DNA of 64,000 nucleotides from Winkia neuii (GTDB lineage Bacteria; Actinomycetota; Actinomycetes; Actinomycetales; Actinomycetaceae): NCBI RefSeq assembly GCF_029011175.1, contig NZ_CP118946.1, positions 496,001 to 560,000 of the forward strand, read 5' to 3'. Shown piece by piece: positions 18,169 to 26,473 of this stretch (position 1 is its first letter; each line of letters starts with the position of its first letter). The notes under the pieces were generated by a model. It saw only the letters and a program-made list of their open reading frames with translations, ran no database searches and was not told where the DNA came from. The position numbers and the translations under genes were made by a program.

Positions 18169-19041
18169 GTGAGTGAAGAAACCGTTCAAGTACCAGGATC
18201 GATTTTGTTGGCGGGCACGCCCATCGGCGATGCGAAAGATGCCCCTCCCAGGCTGGCTTCAGCTCTAGCCCAAGCAGACATTGTCGCGGCCGAGGATACC
18301 AGGCGGGCACTAAATCTAGCGTCTCGTCTGAACACCCGCATCAATGGCAACATCATCTCCTTCCATGAACATAATGAACGGGATCGGGTCAACAGATTGC
18401 TTGAAGCCGCAGCCGATGGGGAACGAGTAGTGGTGGTAAGCGATGCGGGGATGCCAACCGTATCTGACCCCGGCTACCGTCTGGTGGCAGAAGCCGCCAA
18501 AGCTGGAGTGCCGATCTCGGTGCTGCCCGGCCCTTCGGCAGTGCTTACCGCCCTGGCTATTTCTGGGCTTCCCTCGGATCGTTTCTGCTTCGAAGGGTTC
18601 CTGCCGCGCAAGGCTGGCGCTCAAGCGAATCGACTAGGGGATTTGGCCGACGAAGCTCGCACCATGATTTTCTTCGAGTCCCCCAGGCGGGTGCACGACA
18701 CCCTGGCAGCAATGGCGAGCGCCTTTGGCGGTGAGCGCGAAGGGGTCATCTGTCGCGAACTCACCAAGACTCACGAAGAAGTCGTCCGCGGCACCTTGAG
18801 TCAGCTGGTCGATTTCACTGAAAAAGACATGCTAGGCGAGATTACCCTGGTGGTTGCCGGCGCTCCCAAGCGGAAAACGGACACGGCTTCGCTAGCGCGC
18901 GAAGTCATGGAATTGGTCGAAGAGGGCGTGAAACTGAAAGCTGCTGCCAAACACGTCGCGAAAAAGCACGACGTGTCCAAGAATGACCTCTATGAAGCAG
19001 CCATTGAGCTAAAGAATCAGGCTAAAAAGAAGAAGAAGTAA
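18169..19041 (+). CDS. rsmI: 16S rRNA (cytidine-1402-2'-O)-methyltransferase RsmI
   Basis: The 290-residue SAM-dependent tetrapyrrole-methylase-fold enzyme modifies C1402 in the ribosomal P site. Diagnostic stretches are 'LAGTPIGDAKDAP', 'AEDTRR', 'SFHEHNE', 'VVSDAGMPTVSDPG' and 'LPGPSAVLTAL'. The C-terminus is lysine-rich. The GTG start at 18169 has no Shine-Dalgarno; a weak -10-like GAGACT eight bases upstream could make it leaderless. Its 3' end overlaps the convergent nicotinamidase by 20 bases. Confidence 0.95.
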   Translation: MSEETVQVPGSILLAGTPIGDAKDAPPRLASALAQADIVAAEDTRRALNLASRLNTRINGNIISFHEHNERDRVNRLLEAAADGERVVVVSDAGMPTVSDPGYRLVAEAAKAGVPISVLPGPSAVLTALAISGLPSDRFCFEGFLPRKAGAQANRLGDLADEARTMIFFESPRRVHDTLAAMASAFGGEREGVICRELTKTHEEVVRGTLSQLVDFTEKDMLGEITLVVAGAPKRKTDTASLAREVMELVEEGVKLKAAAKHVAKKHDVSKNDLYEAAIELKNQAKKKKK

Positions 19042-19591
19042 GTTCCACTCCGGCTTCTTTTAGTTCCTCGCGAGCCTTCTGGCCAAGTTCGGCGGAGACC
19101 GGCTTAGTCAGATCCGTAAACACCGTGGTGCGCAGGCCGGCTTTTACCGCATCTAACGCAGTGTCCTTGACGCAGTGGGATTCGGCAAGGCCTACCACAT
19201 CAACTGCGTCGATGCCGGCCTCCCGCAAAATGTCGCCCAGGAGGCGCCCATCTGCGTCTTCGCCCTCGAATCCGGAATAGGCCGCAGCGTAAGCGCCCTT
19301 CTTGACGGCAGCGTCCGCGTGCAAATCGGCTAACGCGGGATGTAGCTCGGCGTTGGCCGTTCCAGCTACCCCGTGCGGTGGCCAAGAATCCACAAAATCG
19401 GGGTTTTCCGAAAAATGGTCACCTGGTGAGATGTGCCAATCCTGGGTGGTGCAGATGAGGGCGTAGTCCTGGCGGTGGGCGCGCACAAAGTCAGCAACGT
19501 CTTCGGCTACCTTATTACCGCCGGTGACAGGCAATTCACCGCCTTCGCAAAAAGTGGGCTGGACGTCTACTACCAAAAGGGCCTTTGGCAT
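19022..19591 (-). CDS. pncA: nicotinamidase/pyrazinamidase
   Basis: The 189-residue isochorismatase-fold amidohydrolase converts nicotinamide to nicotinate for NAD salvage. The catalytic triad is visible: Asp9 in 'VVDVQ', a Lys in 'VKKGAY' (97 or 98) and Cys140 in 'ESHCVKDT'. Metal ligands Asp51, His53 and His59 are in 'QDWHISPGDHF'. It is a single gene, convergent with rsmI and divergent from metG. nadE elsewhere in the window works later in the same NAD route. Confidence 0.94.
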   Translation of the reverse strand: MPKALLVVDVQPTFCEGGELPVTGGNKVAEDVADFVRAHRQDYALICTTQDWHISPGDHFSENPDFVDSWPPHGVAGTANAELHPALADLHADAAVKKGAYAAAYSGFEGEDADGRLLGDILREAGIDAVDVVGLAESHCVKDTALDAVKAGLRTTVFTDLTKPVSAELGQKAREELKEAGVELTSSSF

Positions 19592-19649
19592 TATTACCCC
19601 TAAGAACGTTGCGAATAATTGCCGATAGCATACACCAAGAAATGCGCGG

Positions 19650-19678
19650 TGAAACTGATCCGAAAAACCTACTAGTAT
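19650..19678 (+). promoter_or_regulatory. metG promoter, probably leaderless
   Basis: A -10 box TAGTAT (19673-19678) lies 7 bases before the metG ATG (19686), with a weak -35 TGAAAC at 19650-19655 (17-base spacer). Transcription should start at or next to the A of the ATG, and no Shine-Dalgarno is present. Confidence 0.6.
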
Positions 19679-19685
19679 TGGACGT

Positions 19686-21500
19686 ATGAGTCGAGTACTA
19701 TCTTCTGTTGCCTGGCCCTACGCTAACGGGCCCCGTCATATTGGACACGTCGCAGGTTTTGGCGTCCCCTCGGACGTCTTTAGCCGCTACATGCGAATGG
19801 CAGGCCACGATGTACTCATGGTTTCCGGTACGGACGAACACGGCACTCCGATTCTGGTTGCTGCAGATGCCGAGGGCATAAGCGCCAGGGAGCTGGCCGA
19901 CCGAAACAATCGCCTAATCGTGCAGGATCTTACTGCTTTGGGCTTGTCTTACGACCTGTTCACCCGCACCACCACGGGCAACCACTACAAGGTGGTTCAG
20001 TCTATGTTCGAAACTGTACGCGACAACGGGTACATGATCGAGCAGTCCATGGGTGCAGCGATCAGCCCCTCTACAGGGCGTACCCTGCCTGACCGCTACA
20101 TCGAGGGTACCTGCCCGCTGTGCGGGTACGAGGGCGCTCGCGGCGACCAGTGCGATAACTGCGGAAAGCAGCTTGATCCTACCGATCTGATCAAGCCGCG
20201 TTCCAAGATCAATGGGGAAACTCCCGAGTTTGTCGAGACAACCCACTACTTCCTGGATTTGCCCGCGCTGGCGAAGGCGCTGGGCGAGTGGCTAGACGAG
20301 CGCGAGGAATCTGATACCTGGCGTCCGAATGTGATTCGTTTTAGCCAGAACTTGCTCGGAGAGATCAAGCCGCGCGCAATGACTCGCGACATCGACTGGG
20401 GTATCCCGGTACCGGGCTGGGAAGACCAGCCGAACAAGCGTTTGTACGTGTGGTTCGACGCCGTAGTCGGCTACCTGTCGGCTTCCATCGAATGGGCTCG
20501 CCGCAATGGTGACCCAGAGGCATGGCGCAAGTGGTGGAACGATCCAGAGGCCCTTTCCTACTACTTCATGGGTAAGGACAACATTGTCTTCCACTCCCAG
20601 ATTTGGCCGGCGGAGTTGCTGGGCTACAACGGCAAGGGAGACAAGGGCGGTCAGGCCGGTGACCTGGGGCAGCTGAATCTGCCAACCGAGGTGGTTTCTT
20701 CCGAGTTCCTGACTATGGAAGGGAAGAAGTTTGCTTCCTCCAGGGGCATCGTCATTTACGTGCGCGACATGCTAGAGAGGTATCAGGCGGACGCGTTGCG
20801 CTACTTCATCTCCGCAGCTGGTCCCGAGACGCACGACGCAGACTTCACCTGGCAGGAATTCGTCCGCCGCACTAATGGCGAACTGGTGGCCGGGTGGGGC
20901 AACTTGGTGAACCGCACCGCTTCCATGATTCACAAGCGCTTCGGGCAGATCCCACAGCCGGATGAGCTAAAAGAGATCGACCAGAAACTGCTCGACGCGG
21001 TTCAGGAAGGCTTCGATACCGTTGGTAAGCTCATCCGCACCCACAGGCAGAAAGCCGCGCTTTCTGAGGCGATGCGTCTGGTTGGCGAGGCTAACCGCTA
21101 CGTGGCAGAAACGCAGCCTTTCAAGCTGAAGGCCGAAGAGGAACTGACGCGACTGGGCACGATCTTGTGGACTCTGGCGCAGGTTGTCTCTGACCTGAAT
21201 CTGCTGCTGTCGCCCTTCCTGCCATTTTCTGCCAACGCCGTCGACAAGGTGATGGGCGGAGAAGGAAATGTGGCTCCGATGCCGCACATTGAAGAGGTCG
21301 AAGACCTAGATGTGAAGGCCGAGGACGGTTCTGCACGGGTGTACCCGATCATTACTGGTGACTACACGTCGGCCCCGAAGTGGGAACGGCACGCTGTCAC
21401 TGTGGGCACGCCTATTGCGAAGCCGAAGCCCGTATTCCAGAAGCTTGACGAGGACGTAGTCCAGGAAGAGCTGGATCGCTACAGCAGCTTGGGCAAGTAA
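19686..21500 (+). CDS. metG: methionyl-tRNA synthetase
   Basis: The 604-residue class I aminoacyl-tRNA synthetase charges tRNA-Met. It has HIGH at residues 18-21 ('PRHIGHVAG'), a four-cysteine zinc knuckle (C143, C146, C156, C159) and a KMSKS-equivalent 'KFASS' at 348-352. The C-terminal anticodon-binding helices follow; the separate tRNA-binding (EMAP-like) domain is absent, as in many actinobacterial forms. A strong terminator follows. Confidence 0.97.
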   Translation: MSRVLSSVAWPYANGPRHIGHVAGFGVPSDVFSRYMRMAGHDVLMVSGTDEHGTPILVAADAEGISARELADRNNRLIVQDLTALGLSYDLFTRTTTGNHYKVVQSMFETVRDNGYMIEQSMGAAISPSTGRTLPDRYIEGTCPLCGYEGARGDQCDNCGKQLDPTDLIKPRSKINGETPEFVETTHYFLDLPALAKALGEWLDEREESDTWRPNVIRFSQNLLGEIKPRAMTRDIDWGIPVPGWEDQPNKRLYVWFDAVVGYLSASIEWARRNGDPEAWRKWWNDPEALSYYFMGKDNIVFHSQIWPAELLGYNGKGDKGGQAGDLGQLNLPTEVVSSEFLTMEGKKFASSRGIVIYVRDMLERYQADALRYFISAAGPETHDADFTWQEFVRRTNGELVAGWGNLVNRTASMIHKRFGQIPQPDELKEIDQKLLDAVQEGFDTVGKLIRTHRQKAALSEAMRLVGEANRYVAETQPFKLKAEEELTRLGTILWTLAQVVSDLNLLLSPFLPFSANAVDKVMGGEGNVAPMPHIEEVEDLDVKAEDGSARVYPIITGDYTSAPKWERHAVTVGTPIAKPKPVFQKLDEDVVQEELDRYSSLGK

Positions 21501-21514
21501 TAATCGAATAATAA

Positions 21515-21550
21515 TAAGGGGGCCGGCGGAGAAATCCGCCGGCCCCCTTA
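21515..21550 (+). terminator. metG terminator
   Basis: A perfect 16-bp stem (21515-21530 with 21535-21550) is closed by a GAAA tetraloop 14 bases after the metG stop. The stem ends in TTA, with few T after it. Confidence 0.85.
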
Positions 21551-21600
21551 TACCCTCTGTTCTTCTGCGTGGGTGCCTCTGGTGAGGCAAGAAGAACTGG

Positions 21601-21633
21601 TAGTGCCCCGGCCCTATTGAGACCGGGGCACTA
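21601..21633 (-). terminator. terminator of the downstream secreted cassette
   Basis: The inverted repeat TAGTGCCCCGG (21601-21611) and CCGGGGCACTA (21623-21633) lies 13 bases beyond the stop of the minus-strand gene at 21647. Confidence 0.8.
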
Positions 21634-21646
21634 GCTTATCTATGAC

Positions 21647-22216
21647 TTAGAAGATGCCATTGGAGGCTCCACCAGTGTCAAGAGTGGTGTGCGAACGAGA
21701 ATCAATGTTCTGGTCGTTTTCCTTGGACTTGTCACCGTCCAGGCGGGAAACCTGGGTGATGGTGATGTAGTTCTTCAGGCGGCCTTCCTTGGTGTCGCCG
21801 TCACCGAAGGACAACCAGCCGACGAGCTGGTCTTCGCCGACGTTGACCGGGTTGGACAGGGTCAGCTCGAAGGAGCGAGTCGAGGTCTTGGTGTTGAAGC
21901 CAAGGTCGCGAATGTAGGCGCCCTTGAGGTTGCCGGTGGTGATCAAACGATCAACGCCGCGCGGGCCCTGAGCGGTCTTGACATCGATGCGGAAACGAAT
22001 GGCCGGGAACTCGCCGTAGTAGCGCTGCGAGCCAACGTTCTTGATGTGGATGCCAACCGAGCCAGCAAAGCCAGCGGCCTTCATGCCGGAAACGGTCATG
22101 GAAGCGGTCAGATCCTTTTCGTGGGTGACGGCAGCGTTAGCCGAAGAGATGCCGAACCCGGCAATGCCAGTGGCAAGTGCGAAGGTTGCTGCAGCAGCAC
22201 GAGTAAAACGCTTCAT
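21647..22216 (-). CDS. small secreted protein of unknown function (cassette 2, gene B)
   Basis: The 189-residue protein has a clear Sec signal peptide (basic start, hydrophobic core, cleavage near 'ANA-AV'). I do not recognise the family. The mature part contains no cysteine and looks like a beta-sandwich: 'GFAGSVGIHIKNVGSQRYYGEFPAIRF', alternating hydrophobic strands, 'VGWLSFGDGDTKEGRLKNYI', then a disordered tail ending 'LDTGGASNGIF'. It is strongly similar to the gene at 23306-23884, with most differences in the signal peptide and the first mature residues. It starts 27 bases after gene A of the same cassette with GGAAG as ribosome site, so the pair is co-transcribed and probably acts together outside the cell. 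Confidence 0.85.
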   Translation of the reverse strand: MKRFTRAAAATFALATGIAGFGISSANAAVTHEKDLTASMTVSGMKAAGFAGSVGIHIKNVGSQRYYGEFPAIRFRIDVKTAQGPRGVDRLITTGNLKGAYIRDLGFNTKTSTRSFELTLSNPVNVGEDQLVGWLSFGDGDTKEGRLKNYITITQVSRLDGDKSKENDQNIDSRSHTTLDTGGASNGIF

Positions 22217-22243
22217 TTTGTTACTTCCTTCTACTTTCTAGGC

Positions 22244-22936
22244 TCAGTAAGAGTCTGCCGGGTTGTTGTACAGCTTCATCTGGACTTCGTTCTTGATCGG
22301 AACGAAGGCGCGCCATGCGGTCGGGGTGGACCAGGTGCCGTTCGGCTTGCAGTACTGCTGGGTGCCGGTCATCGAGATGGAACGGAAGCCGTAGGTGGCC
22401 TCGCCGGTGTAGCCTGCAGGAACGTCGTAGGGGCCAATGTCCTGGCCGGTCTGCCAAGACAGGGAGTAGGAGGCCGAGCCGCCGATTTCCTTGGCTAGGG
22501 TGTAGGCGATGCCAGCATTGGCGTTGCCGTCCTTGCCGACCTTGCCGGAGCCGCCCAGGTTGACGCTCAGGGTTTCGCTCTGCGAACCGTTGACCGAGAT
22601 AGAGATGGACTGGGACTTGGACAGCGACTGCTTTAGCGGAATAGTGCTCTTCGACTTGTTAGTGGTCGAGATGGTGCCTACCGGCAGGAAGTTGTCGGTC
22701 ACCTTGTAGACCACGGTGCGGTGATCTTCCCAGGCGTTGCAGATCGGGCGAGGATTCAGGATGTTCGCCTTGATGTGATCGCTGCCGTGCGAAGTGTGCA
22801 CGATGGGCAGGTTCGCGTTGGTCTTCGGAGTCTCTGGGTAAGTATTGGTAATAGTGTCCGCCATTGCGGGAGCTGCGACTACCGAGAGCAGTAGTGCGCT
22901 GCCACCGAGGGCGCCAGCTACGCGGGTGAGCTTCAT
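22244..22936 (-). CDS. secreted protein, weakly aerolysin-like features, function unknown (cassette 2, gene A)
   Basis: The 230-residue protein has a Sec signal peptide cleaved near 'AMA-DT'. The ATG at 22936 is preferred over upstream starts because AAAGGA lies just before it. The mature protein has exactly two cysteines ('RPICNAW' and 'QQYCKPNG'), possibly a disulphide. Its middle is a Ser/Thr-rich stretch with alternating residues ('SLSKSQSISISVNGSQSETL'), then a Gly-rich turn, 'ASYSLSW' and a 'PYDVPAGYTGEATYGF' strand. This order is reminiscent of the insertion loop and following strand of aerolysin/ETX-MTX2 pore-formers, but I have no family match and the call is weak. About 91% of mature residues match the paralogue at 23899-24594. 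Confidence 0.82.
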   Translation of the reverse strand: MKLTRVAGALGGSALLLSVVAAPAMADTITNTYPETPKTNANLPIVHTSHGSDHIKANILNPRPICNAWEDHRTVVYKVTDNFLPVGTISTTNKSKSTIPLKQSLSKSQSISISVNGSQSETLSVNLGGSGKVGKDGNANAGIAYTLAKEIGGSASYSLSWQTGQDIGPYDVPAGYTGEATYGFRSISMTGTQQYCKPNGTWSTPTAWRAFVPIKNEVQMKLYNNPADSY

Positions 22937-22943
22937 AATCATT

Positions 22944-22990
22944 CCTTTGAAACTGGTTAGATGGGCTGAGCGGTTGCTCTGTTTCAAAGG
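22944..22990 (-). promoter_or_regulatory. 5' leader hairpin covering the ribosome site of cassette 2
   Basis: A perfect 10-bp inverted repeat, CCTTTGAAAC (22944-22953) and GTTTCAAAGG (22981-22990), lies 7 bases from the gene A ATG. In the minus-strand mRNA its 3' arm contains the AAAGG Shine-Dalgarno. The loop holds a smaller GAGC/GCTC stem that also occurs in the leader of cassette 1 (near 24623-24636). This suggests translational control. Confidence 0.6.
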
Positions 22991-23194
22991 TTAGGGCTTA
23001 AAAGCCAAGGTCGCTAGCGGTTTTAGATTAGAAATTCTTAAGGTAACTTACGTTTTGATGCCGAATTAATCTTCGCTAGCTCGAATCCGCTGAATATAGG
23101 CTTACCGGGTGGGAAGTATTAAAGATAAGATTAATGAAATGTAATCGAAGTGGCGGAAAGTACATTGAGCCAGGGCGTGGCAACTTTGCGGGGA

Positions 23195-23233
23195 GTGAAC
23201 GTACACTCCAGAGGCGGGAGGGTGAACGTACAC
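23195..23233. repeat. paired GTGAACGTACAC boxes in the inter-cassette region
   Basis: The 12-mer GTGAACGTACAC occurs at 23195-23206 and 23222-23233 (27-base step). Each is an imperfect palindrome around ACGT. They lie in the 369-base gene-free stretch 22937-23305, between the cassette 1 terminator and the cassette 2 leader, so they are candidate regulator sites. I see no coding sequence in the rest of that stretch. Confidence 0.45.
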
Positions 23234-23250
23234 AAACTTGCGGGTTAAAA

Positions 23251-23278
23251 GTTGTGGGGCGCATGCGCGCCCCACAAC
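23251..23278 (-). terminator. terminator of cassette 1
   Basis: The perfect 12-bp stem GTTGTGGGGCGC (23251-23262) with GCGCCCCACAAC (23267-23278), 4-base loop, is followed on the minus strand by CTTTT/TTAA. It lies 27 bases after the gene B stop and separates the two cassettes transcriptionally. Confidence 0.85.
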
Positions 23279-23305
23279 CCTTTCATCTACACCAGGTCAG
23301 AAAGA

Positions 23306-23884
23306 CTAGAAGATTCCGGCGGACTTTCCACCAGTGTCAAGGGTGGTGTGCGAACGCGAATCAACGTTCTGGTCATTCCCCTTGGAGTTGTCCCCGTCTA
23401 GGCGGGACACCTGGGTAACGGTGATGTAGTTCTTCAGGCGTCCTTCCTGGGTGTCGCCGTCACCGAAGGAGAACCAGCCGATTAGCTGGTCTTCGCCGAC
23501 GTTGACCGGGTTGGACAGGGTGATCTCGAAAGTGCGAGTCGAGGTCTTGGCGTCGAAGCCAAGGTCGCGAGTGTAAGCGCCCTCGAGATTGCCGGTGGTG
23601 ATCAGACGATCAACGCCGCGCGGGCCCTGAGCAGTCTTCACCTTGACGTGGAAACGGATGGCCGGGAACTCGCCGTAGTAGCGCTGCGAGCCAACGTTCT
23701 TCACGTGGACGGCTACCGAGCCGGCGAAGCCCGGGGACTTCATGCCGGAAACGGTGTAGCTGGGGGCGAGGTCTAGCTCGGCCTTAGGAGAGTCGGCTGC
23801 TAGAGCCGAACCACCAAAGGCAGCGATGCCGGTGGAAAATGCAAAGGCAGCAGCGGCTGCACGAGTGATGTGCTTCTTTAGCAT
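23306..23884 (-). CDS. small secreted protein of unknown function (cassette 1, gene B)
   Basis: The 192-residue paralogue of the product of 21647-22216 has a Sec signal peptide ending near 'ALA-AD' and no cysteine in the mature part. It has the same beta-rich core ('VKNVGSQRYYGEFPAIRF', 'NVGEDQLIGWFSFGDGD') and C-terminal 'SRSHTTLDTGG'. The start ATG at 23884 follows GGAG and lies 14 bases after gene A1, so the two are translated from one mRNA. I do not recognise the family; a secreted partner or adaptor of protein A is inferred only from the conserved pairing. Confidence 0.85.
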   Translation of the reverse strand: MLKKHITRAAAAAFAFSTGIAAFGGSALAADSPKAELDLAPSYTVSGMKSPGFAGSVAVHVKNVGSQRYYGEFPAIRFHVKVKTAQGPRGVDRLITTGNLEGAYTRDLGFDAKTSTRTFEITLSNPVNVGEDQLIGWFSFGDGDTQEGRLKNYITVTQVSRLDGDNSKGNDQNVDSRSHTTLDTGGKSAGIF

Positions 23885-23898
23885 TAGTTATCTCCGTA

Positions 23899-24594
23899 TC
23901 AGTAGGAATCGGCCGGGTTGTCGTACAGCTTCATCTGGACTTCGTTCTTGATCGGAACGAAGGCGCGCCATGCGGTCGGGGTAGACCAGGTGCCGTTCGG
24001 CTTGCAGTACTGCTGGGTGCCGGTCATCGCGATGGTGCGGAAGCCGTAGGTGGCCTCGCCGGTGTGTCCTGCGGGTACGTCGTAGGGGCCAATTTCCTGG
24101 CCGGTTTCCCAAGTGAGGGAGTAGGAGGCTTCTCCGCCGATCTTCTTGGCTAGGGTGTAGGCGATGCCAGCTTCGGCGTTGCCATCCTTGCCGACCTTGC
24201 CGGAGCCGCCCAGGTTGACGCTCAGGGTTTCGCTCTGCGAACCGTTGACCGAAATGGAGATGGTCTGCGACTTGGACAGCGACTGCGATAGCGGGATGGT
24301 GTTCTTCGACTTGTTAGTGGTCGAAATGGTTCCCACCGGGGCGAAGTTGTCGGTCACCTTGTAAACCACGGTGCGGTGATCTTCCCAGGCGTTGCAGATC
24401 GGGCGAGGATTCAGAATGTTCGCCTTGATGTGATCGCTGCCGTGCGAAGTGTGAATGATCGGGAGATTGGCGTTGTTGGCCGGAGTCTCTGGGTAGGTGT
24501 CGGTATCGGTAGCCGCTAGCGCCGGGGCTGCTGCCATCGTGGCGAGCAGTGCGCCGCTACCGAAAGTAGCTGCAATCTTGCTAGTCAACTTCAT
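23899..24594 (-). CDS. secreted protein, weakly aerolysin-like features, function unknown (cassette 1, gene A)
   Basis: The 231-residue protein has a Sec signal peptide ending near 'ALA-AT'. The mature part is about 91% identical (about 19 differences in 204 residues) to the product of 22244-22936, with the same two cysteines, Ser-rich alternating segment, Gly-rich turn and 'YDVPAGHTGEATYGF' strand. The invariant C-terminus 'VQMKLYDNPADSY' suggests selection. It is first in its cassette; AGGAC precedes the ATG. The pore-former idea is a hypothesis. Confidence 0.82.
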   Translation of the reverse strand: MKLTSKIAATFGSGALLATMAAAPALAATDTDTYPETPANNANLPIIHTSHGSDHIKANILNPRPICNAWEDHRTVVYKVTDNFAPVGTISTTNKSKNTIPLSQSLSKSQTISISVNGSQSETLSVNLGGSGKVGKDGNAEAGIAYTLAKKIGGEASYSLTWETGQEIGPYDVPAGHTGEATYGFRTIAMTGTQQYCKPNGTWSTPTAWRAFVPIKNEVQMKLYDNPADSY

Positions 24595-24820
24595 GAGCGG
24601 TCCTCATTTCTTGTGTCACTCAGAGCCGGTTAGCTCCTAAATCCGACCATAGGGAAAGGAGTGGCTCTTGGCTAGTCAAAATCGCTTCGAAGAAACTCAC
24701 GCAACCGCCTTTTACCTCGTCTTTTAATGTTCGCAAAGGCGGCCCCACCGGCATTGAAGAGGGCGATCGAAGTAGGCAGATTAGCGTTTCCCTAGAAATT
24801 TCGAATCTGGACTTTAATGT
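24595..24820 (-). promoter_or_regulatory. upstream region of cassette 1
   Basis: This 226-base non-coding region holds TTGACT (minus strand, 24674-24679) and TATGGT (24646-24651). Their 22-base spacing is too long for one ordinary promoter, so the exact promoter is unclear. A GAGC/GCTC hairpin near 24623-24636 matches the small stem in the cassette 2 leader. No gene was seen. Confidence 0.4.
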
Positions 24821-25204
24821 TTATTTGTGTTTAGACTTAAAATTTTCCGCCTTGTCGTTTTTGCGTAGCAGCGTCGCTAGAGCTGAGAGTACTAGCCCTA
24901 GGCCCACCGTTGTTAGTAGGAATATCCACACGGAAGTGGCGCTCAGGTGAACGCCGGCGCCTATCAGGATCGCCAATACTGCCGCGGAAAGCGCCAATAC
25001 GTACCAAGCGATTGCTGCGCCGGAAACTTTGGGCACCAGCTGTACTGGGGGAATCCGGGGAATCGCCGTCTGCGGCGCTGGTGCAGGTTGACGCGGCAGC
25101 GGTGCCGTTGGGGGCACTTCTTCCGAGGGCGTGGGCCCACCTAGCTGGCGCCAGTCAGTCTGGGGAAGTTCCTGGGTTGGCTCGTTGGGGATCGGGGTGC
25201 TCAT
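24821..25204 (-). CDS. small membrane protein of unknown function beside pspC
   Basis: The 127-residue protein has a proline-rich, hydrophilic N-terminal half (residues 1-60), two transmembrane helices (about 63-83 and 88-110) and a lysine-rich C-terminus. No family is recognised. Its ATG overlaps the stop of the PspC-domain gene (ATGA), so it is coupled to it and probably belongs to the same envelope-stress unit. Confidence 0.75.
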   Translation of the reverse strand: MSTPIPNEPTQELPQTDWRQLGGPTPSEEVPPTAPLPRQPAPAPQTAIPRIPPVQLVPKVSGAAIAWYVLALSAAVLAILIGAGVHLSATSVWIFLLTTVGLGLVLSALATLLRKNDKAENFKSKHK

Positions 25205-26439
25205 TTGATTTTCCCTTCTACTATGGTGAGGCGACCGCCTTTGACTCTAAGGTCGTAGGTGTTTGTGGCCCGTTCTTCTGCACTCCCACGTTGCAGTAGG
25301 AAGGTTTTTGTCTGTTGCGGTTGGAAAGAGCGAATTTCGTACTTTCCCGGTGCTAATTGCAGATTGGAATCCGCAAGAGCGGAACTGATTAGGGGTAGTC
25401 GCGTGGTATCAAATGACAGTGAGACAGTGGGCTTTGGCATAGTTGACTCCCACGAGGAAGGCAACGCGGTGTAAATTGAGCGTCCCTGATCGACTGTGAT
25501 TCGTACTGTGCCCTTCCAATTTAGCGGCAGTAAGACGGTCGCGTCGGAGGCATAGGAGTGAGACTGGATCTTCCCCTTTTCCTCATAATTTAGGTCGGTG
25601 ACCGTTTCGGCCCGCAACTGGAAAGCTGTGTCAGTCAGCATCTTGGTGGCATCTTGCACGGGAATGTCTGCCAGCGGTTTTGGCGCCGCCCACACTCCGA
25701 TGATCATGGGGGAGCCAAATATTAGTGCCAGGGTGGCGACTGCTCCTGGGAGGCCACTTTTCCTTCCGAAGATATTTGCCACCAACGCAACCGCTGCCGC
25801 AATGGCCATAGCAATGCCGAAAGCTGCCAGGAGCTTAGAGGCGGTAAGTGGAGCCGTGAAGGCGACGTAGAGCGCTGCGGCAAACAGGGCAACAGCTACC
25901 GAGAGGAGCTGTACTACGGCATTGAGAGCTGGTTTTTTCTTCCTGGGAGGTAGAGGTTTGCTGGGCACCTGCGCCATTTGGGAGGCAGGTGTTGGCGAGG
26001 CGGGGGCCGGCGTGCTGTTCTGCTTTGGCACCTGGGTCTGCTTGGGAGTTTGGGTGGCTTTATATATGAGTAGCGCCAGCAGGGCAGCGCCGAGGAGCGC
26101 TCCCCACGCACTTGCTACTGAATAGTTGGTATCTACCCCAGCCATAATTGCCAGCACGATGAACAGTATTGCCCCGAAGAAGCCGGCCGAGGGCGAGGAA
26201 AAGCGGTCCAGGTGGGAAGTGTAAGTCTCGTCTGGAATCAGTAGCCACGCGAAACCGTAGGCGGCCAGGGTACCTGGAAGGAAGAGGATCGCAAAGACAA
26301 CGGTGAGCACGCGAACTAGGTTGATGTCGTATCCGGTGACAGTCGTGACTGCCTGGCACACTCCTCCTAGGGTTCCCGAGGAACGAATCCAGCCTGCCTC
26401 GGCTAATTTGGTGGACAGCTTTTTCTTTTCAGTAGCCAT
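25201..26439 (-). CDS. PspC-domain membrane protein
   Basis: The 412-residue protein has an N-terminal PspC domain (residues about 15-75, 'TLGGVCQAVTTVTGYDINLVRVL' followed by a helix and 'YGFAWLLIPDE'). Further helices follow around 85-130, then a Pro/Gln/Lys-rich linker (about 130-170), three more helices, and a C-terminal beta-rich soluble region probably outside the membrane. PspC domains are membrane-stress sensors or anti-regulators. It is divergent from the PspC-domain kinase, a common actinobacterial arrangement. Confidence 0.85.
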   Translation of the reverse strand: MATEKKKLSTKLAEAGWIRSSGTLGGVCQAVTTVTGYDINLVRVLTVVFAILFLPGTLAAYGFAWLLIPDETYTSHLDRFSSPSAGFFGAILFIVLAIMAGVDTNYSVASAWGALLGAALLALLIYKATQTPKQTQVPKQNSTPAPASPTPASQMAQVPSKPLPPRKKKPALNAVVQLLSVAVALFAAALYVAFTAPLTASKLLAAFGIAMAIAAAVALVANIFGRKSGLPGAVATLALIFGSPMIIGVWAAPKPLADIPVQDATKMLTDTAFQLRAETVTDLNYEEKGKIQSHSYASDATVLLPLNWKGTVRITVDQGRSIYTALPSSWESTMPKPTVSLSFDTTRLPLISSALADSNLQLAPGKYEIRSFQPQQTKTFLLQRGSAEERATNTYDLRVKGGRLTIVEGKIK

Positions 26440-26473
26440 GAATAAATCACATCACTGCGGTGGGGCAAATACT

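Larger units (their letters stand above)
22244..24594. repeat. tandem duplication of a two-gene secreted-protein cassette (gene A part shown)
   Basis: Genes A and B occur twice in the same order and strand: A1 23899-24594, B1 23306-23884, A2 22244-22936, B2 21647-22216. The repeat as a whole therefore runs 21647-24594. Coding similarity is very high, whereas the intergenic leaders and terminators differ, so each copy seems to be separately controlled. Confidence 0.85.

Noticed and set aside
21689-22498. Plus-strand frame of 269 codons opposite the secreted cassette
   Set aside because: It is antisense to two well-supported secreted-protein genes and spans their boundary.
23195-23278. CRISPR-like short repeats between the cassettes
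   Set aside because: Only two 12-mers plus one terminator hairpin; no regular spacers and no cas genes in the window.
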